The notes: generated by a model not told the origin, from the letters alone. A stretch of 64,000 nt of DNA from Ligustrum vulgare (GCA_963555705.1 OY743177.1:54816096-54880095); one strand, 5' to 3'. Positions 22,286 to 33,739 are shown, counted from the stretch's first letter. Made by a program: numbers and translations.

Positions 22286-25200
22286 ACTTATCACCTGGCG
22301 ATCAAGTTCCCAACTTCCGCAGGCATAGCAACTATTCAGGGAAATCAATCGGTAGCCAGAAGCTGCTACATCAGCTGCGTTGGAAAAAATAAGATAGATC
22401 TGATGTCAATAGAACTTCCTCATGAAGAAAGAATGTCACCAGTAGAGGAGCTGGAAGAGGTTCATGTCTCAGAAGGGAAGAGCTTCACAATTGGGAAAGA
22501 GCTCCCCAAAATGATGAAGGAAGAATTATCACAGTGTTTAAAGAAGAATATCGACGTTTTTGCTTGGAGTGTTGAAGATATGCCCGGGATAGATCCCGAG
22601 CTCGTCGAACACAGACTCAACGTCATGCCCGACAGAAAACCCGTGAAACAGCGAAGAAGACAGTTTGCCACAAAAAGAAGGCAGATAATAAAAGAGGAAA
22701 TAGATAAACTCTTGAAAGCAGGATTCATCGAAGAAGTAAAGTATCCAGAGTGGCTAGCCAATGTAGTCTTGGTAAAGAAGCCAAATGGGAAATGGCGAGT
22801 TTGTATAGACTTCACCGATTTGAATAAAGCATGTCCGAAAGACAGTTATCCTCTCCCCAGAATCGACAGGTTGGTGGATTCCACATCCGGGTCCGAACTT
22901 TACAGCTTCCTAGACGCCTTCTCGGGATATCATCAGATTCGGATGGCACGGGAAGATCAGGAAAAAACTTCCTTCATGGCAGATGAAGGAATATACTGCT
23001 ACAAGGTCATGCCGTTTGGACTGAAGAATGCTGGAGCCACGTATCAAAGGTTGGTTAACATGGTCTTCTCCCGACACATTGGGCTTAACATTGAAGTCTA
23101 CGTTGATGACATGGTTGTAAAAAGCTCAAGAAAGAAAGACCACATTGCTGACCTTGAGGACATATTTAACACACTTAGAAAACATCGGATGAAACTCAAT
23201 CCTGCAAAGTGCACCTTCGGAGTAGGCTCGGGAAAATTCTTGGGATTCATGATCACTCAGAGAGGTATCGAAGCTAACCCAGATAAAATTTCAGCCCTAG
23301 CATCAATGGAATCTCCCCGAAATATCAGGGAAGTACAAAAGTTAACAGGAAGAGTAGCGGCGTTGGGCAGATTTATGTCAAAGGCAGCAGACAAATGTTT
23401 TCCCTTCTTCAAAACTCTCCGAGGAAACAAGGACTTCAGATGGGACGAGGAATGCGAGGTCTCCTCCAAGAAGTTGAAAGAATACTTGGGAACACCTCCG
23501 ATTCTAGTAAAGCCGAATCCAGGGGACAATCTGTTCTTATATCTAGCAGTGTCTGATCATGCTGTGAGCGCCGTTTTGGTTAAAGAGGAAGAGAAAACCC
23601 AAAAGCCTATATATTATGTTAGTAAGATGATGTTGGAAGCAGAAACCCGATATACATTGGCCGAGCAGCTCGCACTTGCCCTAGTTACAGCAGCGAGAAA
23701 GTTAAGACCATACTTTCAAGCCCATGCAATAACTGTCCTCACAAATCAGCCCTTGAAGCAAATCTTGCAGAAACCAGATGTATCCGGCCGTCTACTGAAG
23801 TGGTCAATCGAGCTCGGGGAGTATGACATCGAGTTCAAACCTCGACCTTCCATCAAAGCACAGGTCTTGGCTGACTTTGTCTCTGAACTCACACCAAGAC
23901 CTCGGGGGCCGACAGGTAATGACCGGGAAGAGACCACATGGACCTTGCAAGTGGATGGAGCATCGAACGCTGCGGGCTCGGGGGCCGGAATCATATTAAA
24001 GAAGGATGATGGTACAATGGAAATTCAGTGCGCAATACGTTTTGACTTCCCAGCAACCAATAATGATGCAGAGTATGAGGCCGTAATCGCTGGACTTCAA
24101 ACAGCTCAACATCTAGGGGTCGAGCATGTCAAGGTCCTTAGTGATTCACAATTAGTGGTGGAACAGGTAAACGGCACTTTTGAAGCAAAAGATGAGAAAA
24201 TGTCATCTTACAGGATGATGGTCTTGGACTTGCAAAGAAAGTTCAAGTCTTGCTGCATAAACAAAATTCCAAGGTCCGCCAATCACAAAGCGGACGCTTT
24301 GTCAAGACTTACTTCTTCCAATCTAGATCACCTGGATAGGAATGTGTTCGTACGAACTCTTCATGAGCCTAGTATCGTACAACAACCCGAGGTCATGGAT
24401 ATTTCTGATCAAGAGCCCAGTTGGATGGATCCAATAATTGAATATCTAACATCAGGAAAGTTGCCAGATGACAAAGTAGAGGCCAGAAAAATCAAAGCAA
24501 GAGCCCCGAGGTATACCTTGCTGCAGAATACCTTGTTCCGCCGAAGCTTCACACTTCCTTATCTGCGATGCCTAACTCCAAAAGAAGCAGCCCTTGCTAT
24601 GGCCGAGATTCATGAAGGAATTTGTGGAGGACACCAGGGAGCAAGGGCTCTAGCACTGAAACTGATAAGATACGGGTACTACTGGCCGAATATGAAGAGA
24701 GACGCCCTTAGTTATGTGAAAGCCTGTGATAAGTGCCAAAGATTCGCAGCACGGTTACATCAACCCGCGGAAGAGCTGTCCTCAATATCATGCCCATACC
24801 CTTTCGCCCAATGGGGAATCGACATACTCGGACCTTTCCCTATAGCTCGGGGTCAAGTCAAATTCCTGGCAGTTGCTGTAGAATACTTCACTAAGTGGGT
24901 TGAAGCCGAACCACTGGCCATGATCACAGAACAAAAATTGGAAGCATTTGTGTGGAAATCAATAATTTGCCGTTTTGGTCTTCCCAAGACATTGATAACA
25001 GATAATGGGCGTCAATTTGAGTGCCAAGCCTTCAAACAATTCTGCAGGAATTTGGGAATAGAACACAGGTTGACCTCCGTTTCGCACCCGCAGAGTAATG
25101 GGTTAGCTGAAGTTATAAACAGACTCATCTTGCAAGACTTGAAAACTCGCCTTGGCAGTGCCAAGGGAGATTGGCCCGAGCTTCTCCCAGAAGTACTTTG

Positions 25201-25651
25201 GACCAACCGAACCACCTTCAAGACAGCAACAGGGGAAACCCCATTCATGCTTGCCTTCGGGATGGAAGCCGCTGTTCCCATAGAAGTAACCATTCCAAGC
25301 TTCCGTGCCATGACCACAGGCTCACCCGACCACATCGAAGGGCAGAGAGAAAGTCTGGATCTTCTAGAAGAAGTCAGAGAGAATGCATCATTAAGAATAG
25401 CAGCTTATCAACAGGCCATGTCTAAAAAGTTCAATATCCGAGTAAAGAAGAGGGAATTCAGAATAGGAGATCTTGTCCTTCGCCGCAGTGAGGCTGCCGG
25501 TCATCAACCAGGGAAACTTGGACCTATTTGGGAAGGACCTTATGAAGTCATCCGAAAGGCGGGCAAGGGCTCATACAACCTCCGCACAATGGATTCAAAA
25601 CCTCTTCCTCGGCCATGGAATGTGGAGAACTTGAAGCCATACTACAAGTAA
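22286..25651 (+). CDS. Tat pol: RT, RNase H, archaeal-type RNase H, integrase
   Basis: This is in the same frame as gag and separated from it only by the TAA at 22283. The first ATG after it is at 22403 (1082 aa). Counting from that ATG: RT has VCIDFTDLNKACPKDSYPLP (~133) and YVDDMVVKS (~233); the first RNase H lies around 330-500; the archaeal-type RNase H has WTLQVDGASNAAGSGAG (~513) and ends near NHKADALSRL; the integrase has an HHCC zinc site (HEG...H, CDKCQ, ~737-780), GIDILG, ITDNGRQFE (~866) and the catalytic Glu in LAEVINR (~902). No chromodomain is seen at the end (NLKPYYK). The frame is clean, so pol enzymes could be intact if reached by translation. Confidence 0.95.
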   Translation, partial: TYHLAIKFPTSAGIATIQGNQSVARSCYISCVGKNKIDLMSIELPHEERMSPVEELEEVHVSEGKSFTIGKELPKMMKEELSQCLKKNIDVFAWSVEDMPGIDPELVEHRLNVMPDRKPVKQRRRQFATKRRQIIKEEIDKLLKAGFIEEVKYPEWLANVVLVKKPNGKWRVCIDFTDLNKACPKDSYPLPRIDRLVDSTSGSELYSFLDAFSGYHQIRMAREDQEKTSFMADEGIYCYKVMPFGLKNAGATYQRLVNMVFSRHIGLNIEVYVDDMVVKSSRKKDHIADLEDIFNTLRKHRMKLNPAKCTFGVGSGKFLGFMITQRGIEANPDKISALASMESPRNIREVQKLTGRVAALGRFMSKAADKCFPFFKTLRGNKDFRWDEECEVSSKKLKEYLGTPPILVKPNPGDNLFLYLAVSDHAVSAVLVKEEEKTQKPIYYVSKMMLEAETRYTLAEQLALALVTAARKLRPYFQAHAITVLTNQPLKQILQKPDVSGRLLKWSIELGEYDIEFKPRPSIKAQVLADFVSELTPRPRGPTGNDREETTWTLQVDGASNAAGSGAGIILKKDDGTMEIQCAIRFDFPATNNDAEYEAVIAGLQTAQHLGVEHVKVLSDSQLVVEQVNGTFEAKDEKMSSYRMMVLDLQRKFKSCCINKIPRSANHKADALSRLTSSNLDHLDRNVFVRTLHEPSIVQQPEVMDISDQEPSWMDPIIEYLTSGKLPDDKVEARKIKARAPRYTLLQNTLFRRSFTLPYLRCLTPKEAALAMAEIHEGICGGHQGARALALKLIRYGYYWPNMKRDALSYVKACDKCQRFAARLHQPAEELSSISCPYPFAQWGIDILGPFPIARGQVKFLAVAVEYFTKWVEAEPLAMITEQKLEAFVWKSIICRFGLPKTLITDNGRQFECQAFKQFCRNLGIEHRLTSVSHPQSNGLAEVINRLILQDLKTRLGSAKGDWPELLPEVLWTNRTTFKTATGETPFMLAFGMEAAVPIEVTIPSFRAMTTGSPDHIEGQRESLDLLEEVRENASLRIAAYQQAMSKKFNIRVKKREFRIGDLVLRRSEAAGHQPGKLGPIWEGPYEVIRKAGKGSYNLRTMDSKPLPRPWNVENLKPYYK

Positions 25652-25679
25652 TCATATCAAGTCATTTAGTCCTAGTGAA

Positions 25680-25830
25680 GTCGGGCCTGCGCGCCCATTT
25701 TTATATTTGCTTTCGGACTTGCACGTCCATAAGGTCGGGCCTGCGCGCCCATTTTTATATTTGCTTTCGGACTTGCACGTCCACCAGAGAATATTATGGT
25801 CGGGCCTGCGTGCCCATTACTTTGTCTTTC
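25680..25830 (+). repeat. Stem-loop repeats after pol
   Basis: Three copies start at 25680, 25734 and 25799. Each has GGGC-CTGCGC-GCCC and the first two also have GGAC-TTGCAC-GTCC, which are two short stem-loops. The first two copies are nearly identical over ~54 bp. Confidence 0.8.
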
Positions 25831-25974
25831 AGTGTCAGGGGCGGGCACTCTTTTTCCTTGTCCAGATTTTTTCCCAATGGGTTTTTCTGGATAAGGTTTT
25901 AACGAGGCCCATCATTCAGTCCCCTTCAATAAAAGTACTTCTTCCACAGAATGAGCACTAAAAAGATCAGATAT

Positions 25975-26868
25975 CGAAGTAATTTACAAGGTCATTCACA
26001 TGACTTTACAAATAATTTCCCATCAAATAATTTACAATGTCTCATGGTAAGACTTTACAAATTATTCTTCCACGAATAATTTACAAGGTCTCATGGCAAG
26101 GCGTTACAAATTATTTACCATTAAATAATTTACAATGTCTCATGGTAAGACTTTACAAATTATTCTTCCACGAATAATTTACAAGGTCTCATGGCAAGGC
26201 GTTACAAATTATTTACCATTAAATAATTTACAATGTCTCATGGTAAGACTTTACAAATTATTCTTCCACGAATAATTTACAAGGTCTCATGGCAATGCGT
26301 TACAAATTATTTACCATTAAATAATTTACAATGTCTCATGGTAAGACTTTACAAATTATTCTTCCACGAATAATTTACAAGGTCTCATGGCAAGGCGTTA
26401 CAAATTATTTCCCATTAAATAATTTACAATGTCTCATGGTAAGACTTTACAAATTATTCTTCCACGAATAATTTACAAGGTCTCATGGCAAGGCGTTACA
26501 AATTATTTCCCATTAAATAATTTACAATGTCTCATGGAAAGGCGTTACAAATTATTTACCATTAAATAATTTACAATGTCTCATGGTAAGACTTTACAAA
26601 TTATTCTTCCACGAATAATTTACAAGGTCTCATGGCAAGGCGTTATAAATTATTTCCCATTAAATAATTTACAATGTCTCATGGTAAGACTTTACAAATT
26701 ATTCTTCCACGAATAATTTACAAGGTCTCATGGCAAGGCGTTACAAATTATTTCCCATTAAATAATTTACAATGTCTAATGGTAAGACTTTACAAATTAT
26801 TCTTCCACGAATAATTTACAAGGTCTCATGGCAAGGCGTTACAAATTACTTCCCAACCAGGAATTCAA
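25975..26868 (+). repeat. 98-bp dimeric tandem array in the Tat element
   Basis: Nine or so copies of a 98-bp unit are seen: CTCATGGTA recurs at 26041, 26139 and 26237. Each unit is itself a pair of ~49-bp halves, one with AATGTCTCATGGTAAGAC and one with AAGGTCTCATGGCAAGGC, joined by ATAATTTACAA blocks. One half-unit is irregular near 26527-26545. It does not code for protein. Confidence 0.93.
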
Positions 26869-26874
26869 AATAAT

Positions 26875-27085
26875 TGAGGTCGGTATTCCCCGACCTTATG
26901 AAATATCTTTTCTGAAAAAATACAAGTAAATGGCTCGATCTTATCTATAAGGGTCGCGCATACGCTATCTTGTTGAGGTCGGTCACTACCCGACCATATG
27001 ATCTCAAAACTAGATTCCGGGAATCCTTCAGGAATTGAGCAAACAGGTCGGTATTACTCGACCTTATAGAATATCTTTTCTGAAA
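26875..27085 (+). repeat. GGTCGG...CGACC hairpin repeats
   Basis: Three short inverted units recur: GAGGTCGGTATTCCCCGACC, GAGGTCGGTCACTACCCGACC and AGGTCGGTATTACTCGACC. Two of them are followed by ATATCTTTTCTGAAA. They lie between the tandem array and the 3' end of the antisense gene, where they could act as a 3' signal for either strand, but this is a guess. Confidence 0.6.
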
Positions 27086-27260
27086 GTTCATGTTAAAAGC
27101 TCGAACTATTTTTTACCAACGGAAAGATCATGTTAGATACGAAACAATAAACACGAGCTTTGACAAAAAGAGACATTCTTCATTAACAAAAATCTTGTTA
27201 CAAAGAGAGACCACGAGGTTACACCTCGGCTTATAAAAGGGAAATGTACAACATATTTTC

Positions 27261-29156
27261 CTACTCCTGCTCAGGGTCACTAGCACGGGCTTCTTCTTCG
27301 TCAGACTCGACCTCCACTACATCTTCCATAAAAGGAGTAAGGTCAAGATCTTCCGTGCCCAATGGAAATTGAGAAAGCGGGCTAGTATCAAGGTCGGGCA
27401 CATGCATCTTGATCCATGCACGGGCTTGCCTCATGCCCTGGGAATAGGATTCCAGGGCATAGTTACCCACGGCAAGGTCATATTCTTCAGACTTTTTGTA
27501 AGCCTCGACCGCCGTCACCTTCGCCGCTTCCATCTCTTCCCTGGCCCGGCCAAGATCTTCAGAGAGTTTGGCATTTTCAGAACGAGCTAGGTCCCGTTCT
27601 TGAATCATCAAGACCAGGTCAGTTTCCATTCTGGTTAACTTCTCTTCAGCATTGTTAGCACGAGTGGCCTCGTACTGAACAGAATGGACAAGCTGACTTG
27701 AAACCTCCCCTCGCCGGACACCTTGGGTTAGAAGACCCCGGCCAATGCTGAGCATCTGTACAAGTTAAATACTTGTATTATTTCCAAATCATAAGCAGAC
27801 AACACAAGAAGTACAAGGTCCTGTGGAAATTACCTTAAGGGCCGCATTCAGAAAATGGTCCACCCCGTTCTCCAGTGAAACTTCCTCCGAATATTTTTCC
27901 AGTAGGCCGGGGTGGTAACTCTCCTCCAATTTGGACCGAAGGTCGGCCAGGGTAGGACCCTCTACTGCAGTTTCGGGAGGAGATCTGGTATTTTCTTCCC
28001 GAACAGGAGGGCGGCGAGAACCTTGGCTGGTCTCGCGCCGGGGTGGAACTTCCGCGTTCCTCCCTGAAGTTTCGCCCGGCCCGGACTGTGTCTGGCGTGG
28101 CCTTTTTTGTGGCCGTCTTCGAGTAATGCCGCCTTCCCTCCTTCTTTCAGCAGTAGCTCGGGCCCTCTCCTCGGCCGCCTTCTTTAACCTGTCTCCGTCG
28201 AAAGCCATACCTATGAAAGGACGGGAAGGTTAGATAAAAAGCAACAAGAAGGGGAAGGGAACATTTTCTAAAGAAAAAAAAAAAAAAAAAACGAAAACAA
28301 CTATTACTTAAGTTACAAAGTCGGGTCCTACCGGGCTCCAAGTCAAGGCCGGCCTGACCTAAGATCTCGTTGGTGTTAAGATCTGAAGCCTCCTCGGCTA
28401 GAAGTCCGAAGTCACAAACTCTTATGGCGTTGGCCAAGAGGTCGGCCATCTCGTCCTCCCCCACATTACCCATTCTATTAAAGTTATCTACCTCCGGTTT
28501 CCTAAAAGTGGGCCAAAAAATATTCTCACCTTCCTGAGGTTTGATGTAAAAGAATTTTTCCTTCCAATACTTTAAGGAAGAGGGAACCCAGGGCACCTCG
28601 AACCTTCCCTTCCCGCATAAGTAAACGAAGCAGTTACACCGGGGTAAAAACTTCAAATTTAAAAGGCATTTACAAAGGTTCACGGAAGGTTCGATCCCTA
28701 GACTTCTACATAAAACGAAGAAGTAAGCGAGAATTCTCCACCCGTTTGGGACCAACTGCCCGGGGAGAATGCTGGCCGTTAACAGAAAATCTAAGAAAAA
28801 ATGATGCAAGGGGAACCTAAGGCCGGCCACTAGTGAGTCATGGAAAACTACGGTCTCCCCTTCCCGACAATGATATGATACATCATCATGCTCGGGGGCC
28901 CGGGATGAATACCTATCAGATAGACCAAACTTCCTCATATCAGCCTCGACCATATGTTCCTTCATCCTACTGTTGTACGTTGGCAACTCTAGGTCGGGAC
29001 TTCCCGGTCTATCATCAAATTCAGGGTTATTGACTTCCTCGTCATCGCTCGACTCGTCCCCCCCGGAGGTTGATAAAACCCTATGGGCTCTACGTCTAAG
29101 GCCTCGTCCAAATTTTCTACCTCCCTAAGGTCCGTAATGTTCACTTGCCGGGCCAT
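27261..29156 (-). pseudogene. Antisense three-exon gene of the Tat element (gypsy-type transposon protein)
   Basis: Exon 1 is 29156-28332, exon 2 is 28210-27834 and exon 3 is 27755-27261. Both introns have GT...AG ends (28331-28211, 121 bp, with a long T-run near its acceptor; 27833-27756, 78 bp), and joining them keeps the frame. Exon 1 carries the 'putative gypsy-type transposon' (Transposase_28-like) domain, with LRFPLHHFFLDFL and PNGWRILAYFFVLCRSLG. Exon 2 is basic and rich in Arg, Pro and Glu. Exon 3 holds a coiled coil (EEKLTRMETDLVLMIQERD) and an acidic tail. ATG at 29156 (MARQVNITDL) is linked to the main frame only through a run of seven G near 29060, so a one-base shift disables that start; ATG codons at about 28986 remain. 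The role in the element is not known. Confidence 0.8.
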
Positions 29157-29312
29157 TTTCCTAACGATTAAACTACGAAATAAAATTAACGTCGGGAGAG
29201 GTCGAGATTACCTAAAGGTCGTGCTTGAAATTTTAGCTCGTGTTAGACGCTCGGGGAGTTGTCTGGTTTTCGCTAAAATTGCAAAGTGAAAAGAATGAGA
29301 GCATAGGGACCA

Positions 29313-29324
29313 CATATATATAGG
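29313..29324 (-). promoter_or_regulatory. Candidate promoter of the antisense gene
   Basis: CCTATATATATG on the minus strand, about 160 bp upstream of the antisense start at 29156, is a plausible TATA box outside the LTR. It is the only such box in the interval. Confidence 0.4.
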
Positions 29325-29523
29325 AGGAAAAAGGCGGGAAAGTTTTTGAAATCCCGCCACTCATTTTTGACACGTGGCAGCGATCCATGAACTGTAACAT
29401 AAATGAGGATGCTTAGAATAAAGGACAAACAGTTAGCGAAAAACATCATTAATGAAGGTGACAGCTGTCAAAAGTTAGTTGCATTCAGGCATCAATCCTC
29501 GACCCCTGATGCACGGGGGCCAT

Positions 29524-30132
29524 TGATCGGGCTAATTCCGGAGAGAGTCCATCCCGGGCTACTACAGTCCCGGCCACCCATCTTCATTCCATAGGCCGGG
29601 ATGTTTGCCTGTCCATGTGACCGTCCCGGCCCATGTATGCCCGACCTATCCATGTCCTGCATCCATTACTGGCAACATGATCGGGCTTGACCGGCCACTT
29701 CGGGATTCCGGGTGTTTACCTTTATGGGCTTTATTGGTGGCCCAACTTCTTGGGCCCTCGAAATAAGGCATAACCTATAAGGATTCATCCTAAAAAAGAG
29801 GAAGTATAATTCTTATTAGATTAGAACTCCTCCTAAAAGGTAAGTTTATAGCAAAAAGGACTCCTTCCTTAAATAAAGGAGATTATGGGCTTTTTCAGCC
29901 CTATAAATATAGCTCCTTTGATCACATAAATTCATTCATAATTCTTTACATATATTCCAGTTATATATTTTTCTACTTCTCTCCAAAACACTAATTCTCA
30001 CACCGGAGGGGCGACGGGGAGAATCCTCCTCGCCTTTTTTGCAGGTCATTCAAGGCGAGTTCATCAATCTCTTCCAGCAATCAAGTATCATCAGATCCTG
30101 CCATGTCAAGGTTAGGATTCTTGACAGCATCA
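29524..30132 (+). repeat. 3' LTR of the Tat element
   Basis: 609 bp, starting TGATCGGGCTAATTCC and ending GACAGCATCA, followed by the GTAGT duplication. It differs from the 5' LTR at about nine positions. The upstream purine tract is weak (ACGGGGGCC at 29512-29520). Confidence 0.96.
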
Positions 30133-30137
30133 GTAGT

Positions 30138-30483
30138 GTAATCCACTAAATTTAGTATTCATTTTTTCCTTGTCTCTACAACCTTTTTATGGGTCATTCT
30201 TTGACCGCGGTACCCTTGAAACCCTTTTGAAGGATGTTGTGACTTGTGACTCTTGAATCATTATCATAATTTGCAATGTCACTGTGCTTTCGAGAATCTG
30301 CATCAAGAGAAGGGCACAAATTATATTGGTGGTTTCATAAGAATGAAATTGTTCTTTATCTTCTTCGTACTAGAAAGTTGTCACACTATCCCGACTTTCG
30401 CTCATTTGAAACTTATTTCAAAGCTTCAATTTGACTCTCTCTGGTGAATAGTTATTTTGCATCTAAGCGTATTTAAGTGTTTC
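30138..30483. other. Short unassigned segment between two elements
   Basis: 346 bp between the Tat element and the CACTA element. A 64-codon frame (30253-30447) has no recognisable similarity. Nothing else is seen. Confidence 0.4.
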
Positions 30484-31623
30484 AACCACTAGTACAGAAT
30501 TACCCAAAAAAAAAAAAAAATTCGCATCGTTTTTAAAAATGACGCCTCTAAAAACGCGGTAGCAAACTTATAAATAAAAGTTTAGAAAACAAGTCGGTTA
30601 ACAACCAACACGGAAATTTCCGCCCAAGTATGGGCGGCGGCGGTTCTTTAGTTGATTATAGGCGTCGGTACTATCAAGTCTATCACGTTGTCGCCACGAC
30701 CAGCCGCTCAGCTCCGCTGTCAACCCGCTCCCTCTCTTCCCCACCACGCGCCACCCTCTCTTTTCTCTTCCCCGCCGCTCGTCACCCCCACCACGCTCCC
30801 CTTCCCCACCACGGGCCACCCCCACCCCGCTCCCCTCTCTTCCCCCTCCGTGAGCCACCCCCACCCCTCTCTTTACTTCCACCTCGACCACCCATTTGCG
30901 CGCCACCATCCCCACCGTACCCCAGCTGCCGCCACCACCCACCCTGCAGGGTCCACCACCAACACGGTAATTTTTCATAGTTTAAGTTTAAACTAGTGTT
31001 CATTTTGTTAGGTTATAATTGAATTTATTATTTATGATTTAATATGTTGATTGATTTAAATGAACTTATTAGTATAGTTTGAATTTCAATTTTAGATCAT
31101 TGATTTTGAGTTAGTAGATGTATAAATTCAATTTTTAAATTATTGGAGTTTTACTGAAATTGTAGAATGTTAATTTTATTTGAGTTTTGAAGTTAAGGAT
31201 AAGTAATGATTGTGAGGTATTTATAAGTGAATTATTTGAGATGTTTTGTACTCATTGGATGTTTTGTTAGTTGAGATGATTATGTTGTGATGATTTGGAG
31301 ATATGAGCATATATAGTGAATAATTAAGAGGCTAAAAATTTGAGTTTTGAACATGTAGAGGTTGAATATTTTAGACTAGTTGATAATGTTGAAATTTGAA
31401 TGGAGTTTTATTTGAGTTTTGAATATGTTGAGGTTGAATAATTTAGTTTTATTGTGGCATTTTGATTCTCCCTATAAGTTGGCTAAATCCAATTTATAGG
31501 AGAGATTTTCTCAAAAATTCTGTAGGGTTTTGTTAATAAAAAATGAAAATTATAATTTAAGGTGATTTCATTCGTTTTAACACATGGTGAATATCTTGAT
31601 AAATAGGTCATTACTCATTCGAC

Positions 31624-32560
31624 ATGAATCCAAATTGGATGTATGGGAGACGTAATACACATGAATATGTGAAAGGAGTTAAAGAGTTTATGAAATGTAC
31701 TGAGGAAAACAAAATAAAAGAAGGTGGAGAAATGCTTTTGTGTCCTTATTGTGATTGTAAGAATTTGAGAAAGTTCCGTAGCTCTGAACAAGTGAAGAGT
31801 CATTTGATTCATCATGGATTTAAGGAAGGTTATGCACGGTGGATATGACATGGTGAGAGTATACTTCCCAGGAAGAACACCAGCATTGTTAAGGGTGATC
31901 ACGAGGAGAATAATGTGGACAATGATGAGAATGATGTGGATAATGAACGGATAGATGAAATGATGCATGATATACAAGAGGATTTCGTCGAAAAGCCTCA
32001 TATTTTTGATAACTTGTCTACTGATTCTGAAAAGCCTTTGTTTTCTATTGTAGGAAATTTTCAAAATTGTCTGCTGTCTTCAAGTTGTATAACTTGAAAG
32101 CAAAGAATAATTGGAGTGATAGGAGTTTCACGGCATTATTGGAACTTTTACCAGAGATGTTTACGGATGATAACGAGCTTTCTAGTTCAATTTACGAGGC
32201 AAAGAAAATGTTGTGTCCGATGGGTATGGATATCGAGAGGATACATAAATGTCCAAATGATTGTATATTGTATTGGAATGAGTATATGGACTTGCATCGG
32301 TGTCCAAAGTGTAGGGCATCAAGGTATAAGCGAGGCAATGATAATTGGATAATTGGAAGGATAAGAAAGGCTCTCCGGCAAAGGTGTTATAGTACCTACC
32401 AATAATACCAAGATTTGAACGCTTATTTACCAATGCAAAGGATGCAAAAAACATGCGGTGACATGCCCAAGGAAGGAAAGAAGATGGAAAGTTAAGACAC
32501 CCAATCGACTCTCCTCAGTGGAGGACCATTGAGGACATCACCGACTTGTTTTCAATGAGA
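31624..32560 (+). pseudogene. TNP2 transposase fragment
   Basis: ATG at 31624 opens the transposase-associated domain (MNPNWMYGRR... LLCPYCDCKNLRKF... VKSHLIHHGF), with paired CPYC/H residues. TGA at 31846 stands in place of a Trp codon. The frame continues, shifts near 32060, then reads LYNLKAKNNWSDRSF, CPNDCILYWNEY and CPKCRASRYKRG to 32405, with a further shift near 32370. The catalytic core that normally follows is absent. TNP2 binds and cuts element ends. Confidence 0.88.
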
Positions 32561-32689
32561 TGGCTAAATATATCTATCTTGCAAGTATTCATAATGTAAG
32601 ACTGCTTAACGTATATATTTACATTTTTTCATTTAAATTTTCATTTCGTTTTATTCATTGGTTATTATTTTTAGGTTCCTTCATGGGTT

Positions 32690-33739
32690 GTGTGAGGAAA
32701 TTGGCGTTTAGTCAATTGGATTTATGTGTCCGTCAAGATTGCGTCAATCAGACTAAAAACACATGAAGAAAGTGTTGTGAGTTACATGATTGAAGCAATG
32801 AAGGAACTGGGATCAAAGCAATTCATTTTAGTGTCGTACTTTTAGGAGTAAGATCATTGTTATTCTTTATTTATTTATTTTACTTAATTTGAACAATTTG
32901 ACATTTAAGGTGTTACACGTTCATAATACGTAGGAGTCATTGGATGTTACTTGTGATATGTTGTGAAGCCAACAAGGTGTACTTCATAGATTCAGCGCAA
33001 ACTTGTAAGCGTAACATAGAAATCAAGTCGTCATTGAATGTGTAAGTAATTATTGCATTGTTCATGCTTTTTAGTTTAGTGCAAGGTGGATGTATAAGTT
33101 GGGCTAGTTTCATAGAATAATCGAGGAGAGTTTGGTGTGAAATTAATGTGTTTGTGTCGTGATTATGATAATTGTTAAGATAGTTTTCAATAATAGGTCT
33201 TTCTACAAGTTGGATAAGTTCAATTTTTAGAGGAGACTCCGTAAAAAAAATTTGTAAGATTTTTGCGTTTTATAATTATCTTTATAACTTATTCATGTTC
33301 ATTGAAACTTTAGGATGTTCCGGGGGTTTTGGTCATTAGGAGGCAAGAGGGTACAATCCAATGTAAATTGGAAAAAGATCTTGGTATGGAAATTAGCTAA
33401 AACTTTTCAAGTTGTTACAAATTTTCTAATTATATATTCACTTTCATTAGATATTAGTTTTAAATGTTCAAAATTCAGTGTCCTCAGCAACCTGGAGGAG
33501 ATATGTGTGGCTATTATGTTATGAGAAACATGTTCGAGATAGTCACGGCTCATTCTCAGCTTACTTCTCTAGATAGGGTATAAGTAATTTAAAATAATTG
33601 TGTAATTACGATCCATATTTTATAAACATAATAATTATTAATTCTTTTTAAATTTTTTTAGGCATTTCAAGAATTCTACTCAATGGAGGAAATCAACGAG
33701 ATTCGAAATTTATGGACCAAATACTTTGTCGAATAGTGT
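32690..33739 (+). pseudogene. Ulp1-like cysteine protease (C48) remnant in the CACTA
   Basis: Exon-like pieces with GT/AG-type borders read SHWMLLVI and KVYFIDSAQ (about 32935-33043), then CPQQPGGDMCGYYVMRN (about 33479-33530) and finally FQEFYSMEEINEIRNLW to TAG at 33737. The His, Asp, Gln and Cys of the C48 catalytic set are all present. Host Ulp1 proteases remove SUMO; transposon-borne versions are known in several plant DNA transposons. The intervening DNA includes sequence that looks like introns, so the copy was not made from mRNA. Confidence 0.8.

Larger units (their letters stand above)
19746..30132 (+). mobile_element. Tat-lineage Ty3/gypsy retrotransposon, nearly complete
   Basis: Two 609-bp LTRs bound a 10.4-kb element flanked by GTAGT on both sides (19741-19745 and 30133-30137). 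The inside has a TGGCGCC-type primer site, gag, protease, RT, a first RNase H, a second (archaeal-type) RNase H before the integrase, and an antisense gene between pol and the 3' LTR. A dual RNase H with an antisense ORF is characteristic of Tat elements. By eye the two LTRs differ at about nine of 609 positions (~1.5%), so the insertion is young. Two nonsense codons in gag-pol and a shift in the antisense gene make this copy non-autonomous today. Confidence 0.96.

Noticed and set aside
25975..26868. CRISPR-like spaced repeats
   Set aside because: All parts of the 98-bp unit repeat, so there are no unique spacers; this is a tandem array in a plant retrotransposon.
30598..30996. Long overlapping Pro/Arg/Gly-rich frames on both strands
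   Set aside because: They come from a C-rich low-complexity block in the subterminal part of the CACTA element, and frames open on both strands are expected there.
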